Shown here: positions 16,968 through 24,736 of the stretch, in pieces
How positions within the stretch are numbered: the stretch's first letter is position 1
Layout of the letters: each line of letters opens with the position of its first letter
Source: Pseudomonadota bacterium
Lineage (GTDB): Bacteria; Myxococcota_A; UBA796; UBA9615
DNA: 32,579 bases
Direction of reading: 5' to 3'
NCBI GenBank assembly: GCA_024229515.1
Contig: JAAESI010000015.1
Span: 1 to 32,579 of the forward strand
Position numbers and translations under genes: made by a program
The notes under the pieces: generated by a model
Told to the model about the DNA's origin: nothing
The model's input: the letters and a program-made list of their open reading frames with translations, nothing else
Database searches by the model: none

Positions 16968-17118
16968 GCGCCCAGGGTCGCCGTTACGCACGCAAAGGCA
17001 GGCGCTTCGAGCACCCTCGCGCCCAGGGCCACCGTTACGCACGCTAAGGCAGGCGCTTCAGCCACGCTCGTCTTCAGTTCAGGGTCGGCGTTGTGCCCGC
17101 CAGGCAGCGGTCGCTACT
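16924..17118 (-). repeat. Right-hand 51-bp repeat units, inverted relative to the left array
   Basis: Units begin at 16924, 16975, 17026 and 17082 (partial). The first two are exactly 51 bases; the third is stretched to 56. Read on the minus strand they carry the same CGAAGCGCCTGCC core as the left array. The last partial unit runs up to the stop codon of the anti-sigma gene at 17114. The copies are more diverged than on the left, apart from 16975-17025, which is 46/51 identical to inverted 15441-15491. Confidence 0.85.
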
Positions 17119-18475
17119 CCGCGGCGGACCGCATCGTCAGCCTGAGGCTGACCTGGCCTTCGCTGGCCTGCGGCGCTCGTCCGTACTGCAGCGCGCCGTG
17201 CTGCCGAAGCACCTGCGACATGTTCGCGGCACCCGACTCGGCCACCGTCAGCTGCAACACCCGAGTCGAACTCGAGGCGCTGATCGTGTCGACCGTCACG
17301 CCGTTGCCGCGCAGGGCCGTGATCGCCATCTCCGGCGTCACTCCCGGGGCCAACCGCAGGGTTCCGTCACCGCCGGCGCCCGTGAAGGTGACCTCGTCCA
17401 GGCTCGGCGGCGCACCGCCTCCGCTCTTGGAGGCTACCGACGAATCGGCCACGCGACCGGAGCCACCGCTGTCACCGCGGCGCATCGCCCCCGTCGCCGC
17501 CGGGGCGGACTCGGAGCGACGGGACCGGCTGGGAACGTCCGCGGCCGGGTCCAGGTAATCCTCAAGCGGCTCGTCCGCCATCGTGACGTCGTCCGCCAAC
17601 GCCGCCGCGTCGTCCTCGGCCAGGCCGGAGGGCGGCTCCGGGGCGAAGCCCACGCTGCCGATCGATGGCTCACGAGCCTCCGCTTCGAGCTCTTCTTCCA
17701 TGGCGACGCTGTCTTCGCCGCCTTCCCACTCGGCCTCGAACACCCCGTCGGGTCCGACCGCCGAGTCCGGCTGACTTCGCCGCGGGACGGGCCGTGACGC
17801 CGGCGCAGGGGCTTCTGTGGGCGCGGTCACGCCGTTCATCACCCGGGGCGTCGCCGCCTCCATCAAGGGCTCCGGCTCCGGCTCTCGCTCGCCCGCAAGC
17901 CGGTCGGCGAGACGCTCCCGCGCCGCCTCCTCAGCTTCCGCGCCGATCCCGGCATCCACCACCGCGTCGCCTGCATCCGCATCCACCAACGCTCCGCTGG
18001 GGGACGGCACCGACGAACCGTCGGGGGCCGCCTCGAACGCCATCGGCGACGGCGGCGCCATCGACGACTCGGGCTGCGAGGTCCCCTGCATCGAGAACAT
18101 CACGCCCACGCCCAGCACCAGCACAGCCGCGACCGCGCCGAACCAGGGCGTCTTCCAGAAGGCCACGTTGGCAGCCGTCGAAATCGGGGGCGGCAGCGCC
18201 GCCGCAAACTGACCTGACTCGGCCACCGCCTCGCCGACATCGAGCCCGATCGCGAGGTCCGCGGTCGAGGCCAGCACGGCACCCAGCAGACCCGCGGGGG
18301 CCTGGACCTCGGGCAGCGAGCCCAGATCGCCGATCAGCGCCCGGAGTTCCTCGAGCTCCGGGCGGAGCGCCGGATCGGCGTCAAGCGCCGCCTCCATGCG
18401 CGTCAGCTCGTCCCCGGACAGTTCCCCGTCCAGGTACTCGCTGAGCCTCTCCTGCGCTGCAAATTCGGTGGTCAT
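17114..18475 (-). CDS. Membrane anti-sigma factor
   Basis: 453 residues. Residues 8-50 (ERLSEYLDGELSGDELTRMEAALDADP) are an anti-sigma domain of the ASD/zf-HC2 type; the zinc-binding His and Cys residues are absent, so it would be a zinc-free version. A transmembrane helix lies at about 111-130 (WFGAVAAVLVLGVGVMFSM). The periplasmic part begins with a long acidic, Pro/Ala/Glu-rich stretch (about 135-345) and ends in a folded region of about 100 residues with two strand-helix units (GVTPEMAITALRGNGVTVDTI and ESGAANMSQVLRQHG), which resembles a small ferredoxin-like sensor fold. The ATG overlaps the sigma-factor stop by one base, as usual for coupled sigma/anti-sigma pairs. It likely holds the sigma factor inactive until an envelope signal arrives. 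Confidence 0.8.
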   Translation of the reverse strand: MTTEFAAQERLSEYLDGELSGDELTRMEAALDADPALRPELEELRALIGDLGSLPEVQAPAGLLGAVLASTADLAIGLDVGEAVAESGQFAAALPPPISTAANVAFWKTPWFGAVAAVLVLGVGVMFSMQGTSQPESSMAPPSPMAFEAAPDGSSVPSPSGALVDADAGDAVVDAGIGAEAEEAARERLADRLAGEREPEPEPLMEAATPRVMNGVTAPTEAPAPASRPVPRRSQPDSAVGPDGVFEAEWEGGEDSVAMEEELEAEAREPSIGSVGFAPEPPSGLAEDDAAALADDVTMADEPLEDYLDPAADVPSRSRRSESAPAATGAMRRGDSGGSGRVADSSVASKSGGGAPPSLDEVTFTGAGGDGTLRLAPGVTPEMAITALRGNGVTVDTISASSSTRVLQLTVAESGAANMSQVLRQHGALQYGRAPQASEGQVSLRLTMRSAAE

Positions 18476-19092
18476 CAGGTCTTGATCCGTCGTTTCAGTC
18501 GGGTCTTGAGTTCACCCCGCGCCCGGTGGATCCGTGACTTCACGGTGCCGGGCGGCAGGTCCAAAGCGTTTCCAATCTCTTCGTAGCTCTGCCCTTCCAC
18601 GTCCCGAAGGAGAAGGATCTCCTTCCAGATCGGGTCGAGCTTCGCCAGCTCCTCCTTCATCATCCGCAACCGCTCGGCCAGGAGCAGATCCTCCTCAGCA
18701 TCCGGCCGGTCGTCTGCCAGCTCCCTCCTGCGCGTCGACCCTTCGTCGTCCGTGGTCTCCGCGTCGAGGCTGTCGTGCCTCTTGTCGTGCCGCCGCGCCC
18801 GGTAAGCCTGGACGTTGCGGCAATGGTTCAAAGTCACTCGGTACAGCCAGGTCGTAAACTTGGACTCGCCGCGGAACCGAGGGAGGTACTTGAAGACCTT
18901 CACCAGGACTTCCTGGGCGGCCTCCTCCGCCAGACTCGGAGAGCCGAGAAGCCGCAGACAGAACCCGTAAACGCGGTTCTGATGGCGCACCACCAACTCT
19001 TCGAAGGCGGACCTGTCGCCATCGACGAACCGACGGACAAGCTCGTTGTCCACCGACCCCGCCGAGGCGGTCTCCTTCACTTCCGCTGTCAA
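18475..19092 (-). CDS. ECF RNA polymerase sigma factor
   Basis: 205 residues. Sigma region 2 spans about 20-90 (FEELVVRHQNRVYGFCLRLLG, AEEAAQEVLVKVF, KFTTWLYRVTLNHCRN), the core-binding and -10-melting helices. Region 4 spans about 140-200 (LPPGTVKSRIHRARGELK, the -35 recognition helix). There is no region 1 or 3, so it is an ECF (RpoE-like) factor. An Asp/Arg-rich linker of about 45 residues between the regions is longer than usual. The start is TTG at 19092; a GTG a few codons downstream is an alternative. Coupled to the membrane anti-sigma factor. Confidence 0.93.
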   Translation of the reverse strand: MTAEVKETASAGSVDNELVRRFVDGDRSAFEELVVRHQNRVYGFCLRLLGSPSLAEEAAQEVLVKVFKYLPRFRGESKFTTWLYRVTLNHCRNVQAYRARRHDKRHDSLDAETTDDEGSTRRRELADDRPDAEEDLLLAERLRMMKEELAKLDPIWKEILLLRDVEGQSYEEIGNALDLPPGTVKSRIHRARGELKTRLKRRIKT

Positions 19093-19131
19093 GCCCAGCC
19101 CCTGGAGGAACCGGGTTCATCGTCACAGAAG

Positions 19132-19159
19132 CAAGACATCGGAAAGTTCCGGAGGTTCC
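19132..19159 (-). promoter_or_regulatory. Candidate ECF-type promoter for the sigma/anti-sigma pair
   Basis: On the minus strand, GGAACC (19159-19154) is followed after exactly 16 bases by GTC (19137-19135). That matches the common ECF pattern GGAAC-N16/17-GTC, and it lies about 40 bases before the sigma-factor start. Autoregulation would be typical for such a pair. A second GGAAC (19150-19146) inside the spacer could give an alternative register. Confidence 0.5.
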
Positions 19160-19165
19160 CGAGAT

Positions 19166-19642
19166 TCATTCGGACCCCCGGATGTAGTGGCCGCTGCGGC
19201 CCCCCGACTTGCTCTCCAGGACCACCGATTCGATGACCATCGCCTTGTCGACGGCCTTGACCATGTCGTACACGGTCAGAGCCGCGACGCTGACCGCGGT
19301 CAGCGCTTCCATCTCCACGCCCGTGCGTCCGGTGCACCGAACGCGGGCCGAGATGCCGACTCCGTCTTCCTCGATCGCCAACTCCACCTTCACCGAATCC
19401 AGCGCCAATGGATGGCACAGCGGGATCAGGTCCGAGGTCCGCTTCGCCGCCTGGATGCCGGCGATGCGCGCGACCTGAAGCACGTCGCCCTTCTTGCTTC
19501 CCACGCGCACCAACGCGAGCGCCTCCGCGCTCATGAGCACGCGCCCGCGCGCGACCGCCTCCCGCGAGGTGACCTGCTTGTCGCCCACGTCCACCATCGT
19601 GGCGGCGCCCGACTCGTCGATGTGGGTCAGACGCTTGCTCAC
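19166..19642 (-). CDS. moaC: Cyclic pyranopterin monophosphate synthase MoaC
   Basis: 158 residues, the normal family length. The chain matches MoaC throughout: [15 protein letters not shown] at the start, [30 protein letters not shown] in the middle, and [33 protein letters not shown] near the end, which hold the conserved active-site Lys, His and Asp residues. It converts 3',8-cyclo-7,8-dihydro-GTP (the MoaA product) to cyclic pyranopterin monophosphate in molybdenum cofactor synthesis, in the cytoplasm. No other moa or moe gene is in the window. The GTG start overlaps the upstream gene's stop by four bases. Confidence 0.97.
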   Translation of the reverse strand: MSKRLTHIDESGAATMVDVGDKQVTSREAVARGRVLMSAEALALVRVGSKKGDVLQVARIAGIQAAKRTSDLIPLCHPLALDSVKVELAIEEDGVGISARVRCTGRTGVEMEALTAVSVAALTVYDMVKAVDKAMVIESVVLESKSGGRSGHYIRGSE

Positions 19643-20211
19643 TTCTTGAACGTCCCCGGCATGTCCGCCACCGCCTCCGTCAGCTGACCCAGGTCTTCGC
19701 GGAAGCCGGCCAGATCGTCCCGCTCCAGCAGGCTCGGGTCCAGCTTCGCGGCCTGGTCGATCAAGGCCTGGAAGAAGGCCACCCCGTTGGCCACGAACGC
19801 GCGCAGACGCACCGTCGCCCGGTCCGGCATGCGCCGTCCGCGGAACTTCGGCGGGCCTCCCGCCGACGACAGCTCCAGGTTGATGTCCGGGCCGTGCACC
19901 TGCGCCTCCATGACGAGCTCAGCGTCCCCATCGTACAGCGACCACTCGCCCGCATCCGCGTCGACGACCTCCAGCAGCAGCACCCAGAACTCCTCCAGGT
20001 GGATCAGATCGTCCGGCGTGCGCAGCTCCAGCTGGTCTTTGCCCAGTCCGATCCGCCACCGGCCCGTCCAGCCCTTCGCGTAGGCGGCGGCCACGTCCGC
20101 GAGCAGACCGACGCCCACGTCAACCTCGTCGGGCGCGCGCGTGGCGGGCTTGGAATCCAGACGGATCGAACAGGGCACGGGGCCGACATCGTGGCGGGAA
20201 CGGGTAGCCAT
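19639..20211 (-). CDS. Conserved-looking hypothetical protein upstream of moaC
   Basis: 190 residues, no signal peptide or membrane segment. The middle has an alternating pattern of strands with charged turns ([36 protein letters not shown], then [15 protein letters not shown]), and the end is helical. I do not recognise a family. It overlaps moaC by four bases and follows the TIG lipoprotein by 12 bases, so it is probably co-transcribed with both; a link to molybdenum cofactor synthesis is only positional. Confidence 0.7.
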   Translation of the reverse strand: MATRSRHDVGPVPCSIRLDSKPATRAPDEVDVGVGLLADVAAAYAKGWTGRWRIGLGKDQLELRTPDDLIHLEEFWVLLLEVVDADAGEWSLYDGDAELVMEAQVHGPDINLELSSAGGPPKFRGRRMPDRATVRLRAFVANGVAFFQALIDQAAKLDPSLLERDDLAGFREDLGQLTEAVADMPGTFKK

Positions 20212-20223
20212 GGAGCTGCTGTC

Positions 20224-21294
20224 CTAGGGGACGACTTCGAGCTGGTTCATTTCGAGCGCGTCCAAGCCGGTGCTTTCGTCCGAGTCCACGTAGAGCCAGT
20301 TGACGCCGGCATCGCTGCTGAAGCGGAAGCACACGTTGTACGTGCCAAAAGTCGAGGGCGTCACCGCCCCGGAGTACTGGTCGGCGGCTCCCGAGTCGCT
20401 GTCGTACGCGGCCGCGAACCACAGCCACGAGTCAGGAGCGTCCGTCGGGAGGAAGCCCTGAGGACCGAGGCCGATCTGCGCGACGATGCCCGAAGCCTGC
20501 CACGCGTCCGCCGTCCCCGGACCTTCCACGACGGCGGTGTACGTCGGCGAGGGCGTGCCCGGGTTGGTCGAGGCGGTCGCGGCCGCCGCCATCTCACCGC
20601 TGGTCAGCCCGTGGGCCGTTCCGGTCCAGGTGAAGCCGCCCGTGGCCGTTGCGCTGCTGAGCGCGTGCCCGACCGTGACGTCCACGACCCCGGCGGTGCC
20701 GGCGGGGGTGATGATCTCGATCTCCGTGTCGCTCTCGATGTCGAACTCAGCCGCTGCGCCGCCGACGGTGACCGTGGTGACGGCCTCGAACTCGGTCCCC
20801 GTGAGGATGACCACCGTGCCGCCCCCATCGAGGCCGCTGTCTGGGCTGACGTCCGTCAGGGTCACCTCTTCGTCGATCGTGGAGTCGCAGTCGTCGTCCA
20901 CGCCGTTGTCCGGGTCCTCGAGCGCGCCGGGGAAGATGTTGATGTTCGTGTCGTCGCAGTCCTCGCCGCCGGCCGCGATGCTCGCGAAGCCGTCGCCGTC
21001 CTCGTCGCCCTCGACCGGCCCGCTGTCGTCGTCGTCCCCGCTGTCGTCGTCGTCCCCGCTGTCGTCGTCGTCCGTGGCGTCGTCGTCGTCCGTCGCATCG
21101 TCATCGTCGGTCGCGTCGTCGTCGTCCGTGGCGTCGTCGTCGTCCGTCGCGTCGTCATCATCCGTCGCGTCGTCGTCGTCCGGAGCAGCCGTCGTGTCGT
21201 CGTCGTCGACGATCGGCTGGTTCCATCCGGGGGTCGTGCAGGCGCCCGCCATCAGCAGGGCCGCGAGCAGGAGCAAGAGGGGTCCGCGCGTCAT
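20224..21294 (-). CDS. Lipoprotein with acidic repeat, MopE motif and TIG domain
   Basis: 356 residues from the ATG at 21294; a TTG at 21315 would add seven residues. The signal peptide ends in a lipobox (LLMAGAC). Residues 39-92 are nine hexapeptides, six DDDDAT and three DDDDSG. Residues about 97-130 hold a MopE-type putative metal-binding motif (DEDGDGF...EDCDDTNINIFPGA...NGVDDDCDSTIDE). Residues about 133-215 fit an IPT/TIG immunoglobulin-like domain (DVSPDSGLDGGGTVVILTGTEF). The last 140 residues are probably a beta-sandwich with no family I can name. It is likely outer-membrane anchored with the acidic segment as a spacer that may bind calcium. It lies 21 bases after the histidine kinase gene. 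Confidence 0.8.
   Translation of the reverse strand: MTRGPLLLLLAALLMAGACTTPGWNQPIVDDDDTTAAPDDDDATDDDDATDDDDATDDDDATDDDDATDDDDATDDDDSGDDDDSGDDDDSGPVEGDEDGDGFASIAAGGEDCDDTNINIFPGALEDPDNGVDDDCDSTIDEEVTLTDVSPDSGLDGGGTVVILTGTEFEAVTTVTVGGAAAEFDIESDTEIEIITPAGTAGVVDVTVGHALSSATATGGFTWTGTAHGLTSGEMAAAATASTNPGTPSPTYTAVVEGPGTADAWQASGIVAQIGLGPQGFLPTDAPDSWLWFAAAYDSDSGAADQYSGAVTPSTFGTYNVCFRFSSDAGVNWLYVDSDESTGLDALEMNQLEVVP
21019..21180 (-). repeat. 18-bp tandem repeat encoding DDDDAT/DDDDSG
   Basis: Nine 18-base units in perfect register encode six DDDDAT and three DDDDSG hexapeptides. Codons are almost all GAC, with occasional GAT, so slippage-driven copy-number change is likely. Confidence 0.9.
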
Positions 21295-21315
21295 CGGCGG
21301 GAGGTTACCAGCCAA

Positions 21316-22599
<1,284 letters not shown>

Positions 22600-22651
22600 C
22601 TGGATCCCTCACCCCACATTCTATAAGGTGCTGCCGCTTCCAGGAGTCTCC

Positions 22652-22990
22652 ATGATGATTCGCCGCATCGCCTTCGCCCTGACCGCCCTCACCGCCGTGG
22701 CACTCACCGGCTGCGCCGCCCCGTGCGACCAGTACTGCGATACCTCGGCCGACTACATCGAGTACTGCCTCGAGAACGGCACCCAGGGACCGTGGACCAC
22801 CGCCGCCGCGAGTGGTGGGTTCGAGGTCTGGGGCACCTCCAGCCGCGACGAGTACGCCGACGCGTGCAAGGACGACATGAAGAACCAGCTGTCGGCCCAC
22901 GATGCCGACACGCTCACTGGCGCCTGCACCGACGACGCCAACCAGTTCACGGAGTGGGTCGAGCGGGGCACCTGCATCGACCTCCCGTAG
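22652..22990 (+). CDS. Small Cys-rich lipoprotein
   Basis: 112 residues. AGGAG at 22642-22646 sits before ATG 22652 (a second ATG at 22655 is equally possible). The signal peptide ends in lipobox ALTGC. The mature part has further Cys residues at regular spacing (CAAPCDQYCDTSADYIEYC, then two more and a final C), which suggests a disulfide-stabilised small domain. Function unknown. It is divergent from the histidine kinase gene; TATAAG at 22622-22627 may be a -10 element for it. Confidence 0.75.
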   Translation: MMIRRIAFALTALTAVALTGCAAPCDQYCDTSADYIEYCLENGTQGPWTTAAASGGFEVWGTSSRDEYADACKDDMKNQLSAHDADTLTGACTDDANQFTEWVERGTCIDLP

Positions 22991-23030
22991 CCGTCGGGCG
23001 GATCGGTCGGCTAGCCTGCCGGCCGACGTG

Positions 23031-24698
23031 ATGCGAGTCTGCCTCCTTCCCTGCCTGGTCGCCCTCATCGGCCTCCCGATCCTCTTCGCCGCCGACGCGC
23101 CGCCGGATGTGCGCGCGCAGTGGGAACCGCCTCCGCACCCCAGCCTGCCCCAGCGCGAGCCCGTGCTGACGGAGCAGACCGCCCCCCCGGTGGGGCCCCC
23201 CGAGGGCGCCCCCAACGTCATCCTCATCACGATCGACACGTGGCGCGCGGACCGACTGAGCCTGTACGGCTCACCGCGCCCCACCAGCGACTTCCTCGAC
23301 GATCTCGCCAAGGAGTCGGTGGTCTTCGATCGGGCGGTCGCCCCCGCCTCGTGGACGTGGCCGACCATGGCGTCGATCGCCTCGGGGCTCCCCCCCCGCG
23401 CCCACACCGCGCAGAAACCCGAGTCCATCCTCTGCCCGGAGGTCGACACACTCGCGGAGGTGATGCACGGCTCCGGGTGGCGGACCGGCTTCGTCGGCTC
23501 CAACACCTACTTCGAGGCCCACCAGGAGGAGTTCGATCAGGGGTTCGAGTTCTACTTCGCTTCCGGCGACGAGGGCGCGACCCGGATCCTGGAGTACGCG
23601 GGCTACTTCCTCGAGCCGATCTACGGCCAGCCCTTCTTCCTCCACACCCACTTCTTCGACCCGCACTGCTCCTACAAGCCGCCCGGGAGCTCCCTGAGCA
23701 CCGTGCAGACCGTGCCCTTTGGCCCCACCGACAGCTCCGACGAAGAGGTCGGACCGCTGGGCTGGGACATGATGGCGCACCCCTGCCACGCGGTTCCGCC
23801 GATGGTCGAGGGCACGCCCACCCACCAGCACGAACTGGCGACCGAGGCGAGCGCCTACCTGGACGTCTACGACGCCGAGCTGCACGCCCTCGACGGCAAG
23901 CTGAAGCTCCTCAAGATGGTGCTCGCGGCCAGCTCCGCCTGGGACAACGCCTGGGTGATCATCACCGGCGATCACGGCGAGGAGTTCGGCGAGCACGGGC
24001 AGATCGGCCACGGTCGGAACGTCCACGCCGAGACCACGTGGGTCCCCCTCATCATCCGCCCGCCCGGCGGACTGCCCGAGGGACGCCGCATCTCCACCCC
24101 CGTCAGCCTCGTCGACATCCACCCCACCCTGACCAAGGCGCTGGGCCTGGACACGCCGGAGTCATGGACCGGTCGGGATCTGGGGGCTGTCTTCGACGGC
24201 GGAGACCTCCCCGCCGCCCCCGTGCTCAGCGAGACCATCTACCGCAACGACTCCTGGCAGGCGTTGCTTCAGACGGACCAGCAGCGGCTGGTCGTCGGCG
24301 GCCTGCTCCCCATCGCGGAGCAGTACGCCAACGACGACACCATGGACCGGCGAAACCTTCTGGCCGGACCGCGCACGCTCCGGCAGCGGATCGAGACCCG
24401 CATGCTCGCGGGCCGACTGCACGAGGAGCTGCTCGCCCAGAGCGACGCGCGGGTCTGCGAGCCCAGCCTCGCCGTGCTCGACCCGGCGCACTGGCAGCAA
24501 CTCAAGTCGCTGGGCTACACCTCCGAGGTGGACCCCGCCAACCGCATCCGTGACCTACCCGATGCTGCGCCCGACAGCATCCCCGTGGACGGCCCCCCGG
24601 TCGAGAAGCACTGCGCCGACGGCAGGGACGACGACGGCGACGGCAAGACCGACTGCGACGACAGCGACTGCGATCAGCACCCCAACTGCGGTAGCTGA
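23031..24698 (+). CDS. Sulfatase-fold hydrolase with Thr nucleophile position and Cys/Asp tail
   Basis: 555 residues. There is an N-terminal signal or membrane segment (residues 1-21). The alkaline-phosphatase/sulfatase fold begins at NVILITIDTWRADRLSLYG (metal ligands D69 and D74) and continues through ITGDHGEEFGEHGQIGHG, the second metal site. At the nucleophile position the chain reads SWT109-WPTMAS, so the Cys or Ser needed for formylglycine is replaced by Thr; it is probably a phosphodiesterase, phosphotransferase or inactive relative rather than a true sulfatase. The last 28 residues (DGRDDDGDGKTDCDDSDC...) are a MopE-like Cys/Asp calcium-type motif. GTG at 23028 is an alternative start. 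The next gene is uvrB, 38 bases on. Confidence 0.85.
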   Translation: MRVCLLPCLVALIGLPILFAADAPPDVRAQWEPPPHPSLPQREPVLTEQTAPPVGPPEGAPNVILITIDTWRADRLSLYGSPRPTSDFLDDLAKESVVFDRAVAPASWTWPTMASIASGLPPRAHTAQKPESILCPEVDTLAEVMHGSGWRTGFVGSNTYFEAHQEEFDQGFEFYFASGDEGATRILEYAGYFLEPIYGQPFFLHTHFFDPHCSYKPPGSSLSTVQTVPFGPTDSSDEEVGPLGWDMMAHPCHAVPPMVEGTPTHQHELATEASAYLDVYDAELHALDGKLKLLKMVLAASSAWDNAWVIITGDHGEEFGEHGQIGHGRNVHAETTWVPLIIRPPGGLPEGRRISTPVSLVDIHPTLTKALGLDTPESWTGRDLGAVFDGGDLPAAPVLSETIYRNDSWQALLQTDQQRLVVGGLLPIAEQYANDDTMDRRNLLAGPRTLRQRIETRMLAGRLHEELLAQSDARVCEPSLAVLDPAHWQQLKSLGYTSEVDPANRIRDLPDAAPDSIPVDGPPVEKHCADGRDDDGDGKTDCDDSDCDQHPNCGS

Positions 24699-24712
24699 CA
24701 GATCCTGTCAGC
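24694..24712. promoter_or_regulatory. Palindrome upstream of uvrB, candidate operator
   Basis: GCTGACAG and CTGTCAGC, 8-bp arms around a three-base ATC centre, overlap the sulfatase stop codon and lie 24-42 bases before the UvrB start. This is where an SOS-type repressor would sit. The CTG-N11-CAG spacing is one base longer than the E. coli LexA box, and it does not match the published-style Myxococcus LexA pattern as I recall it. Confidence 0.45.
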
Positions 24713-24713
24713 A

Positions 24714-24735
24714 GGGCGGGTTAGGCTCCCCGCCC
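24714..24735. promoter_or_regulatory. Hairpin directly before the uvrB start
   Basis: GGGCGGG (24714-24720) pairs with CCCGCCC (24729-24735) across eight bases that include TAGGCT (24722-24727), a possible -10 element. The ATG follows at 24737. No Shine-Dalgarno sequence is evident, so the transcript may be leaderless. Confidence 0.35.
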
Positions 24736-24736
24736 G

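Noticed and set aside
24694..24712. Canonical LexA box
   Set aside because: Spacing is CTG-N11-CAG rather than N10 and the interior does not match the myxobacterial consensus I recall; kept only as an unassigned palindrome.
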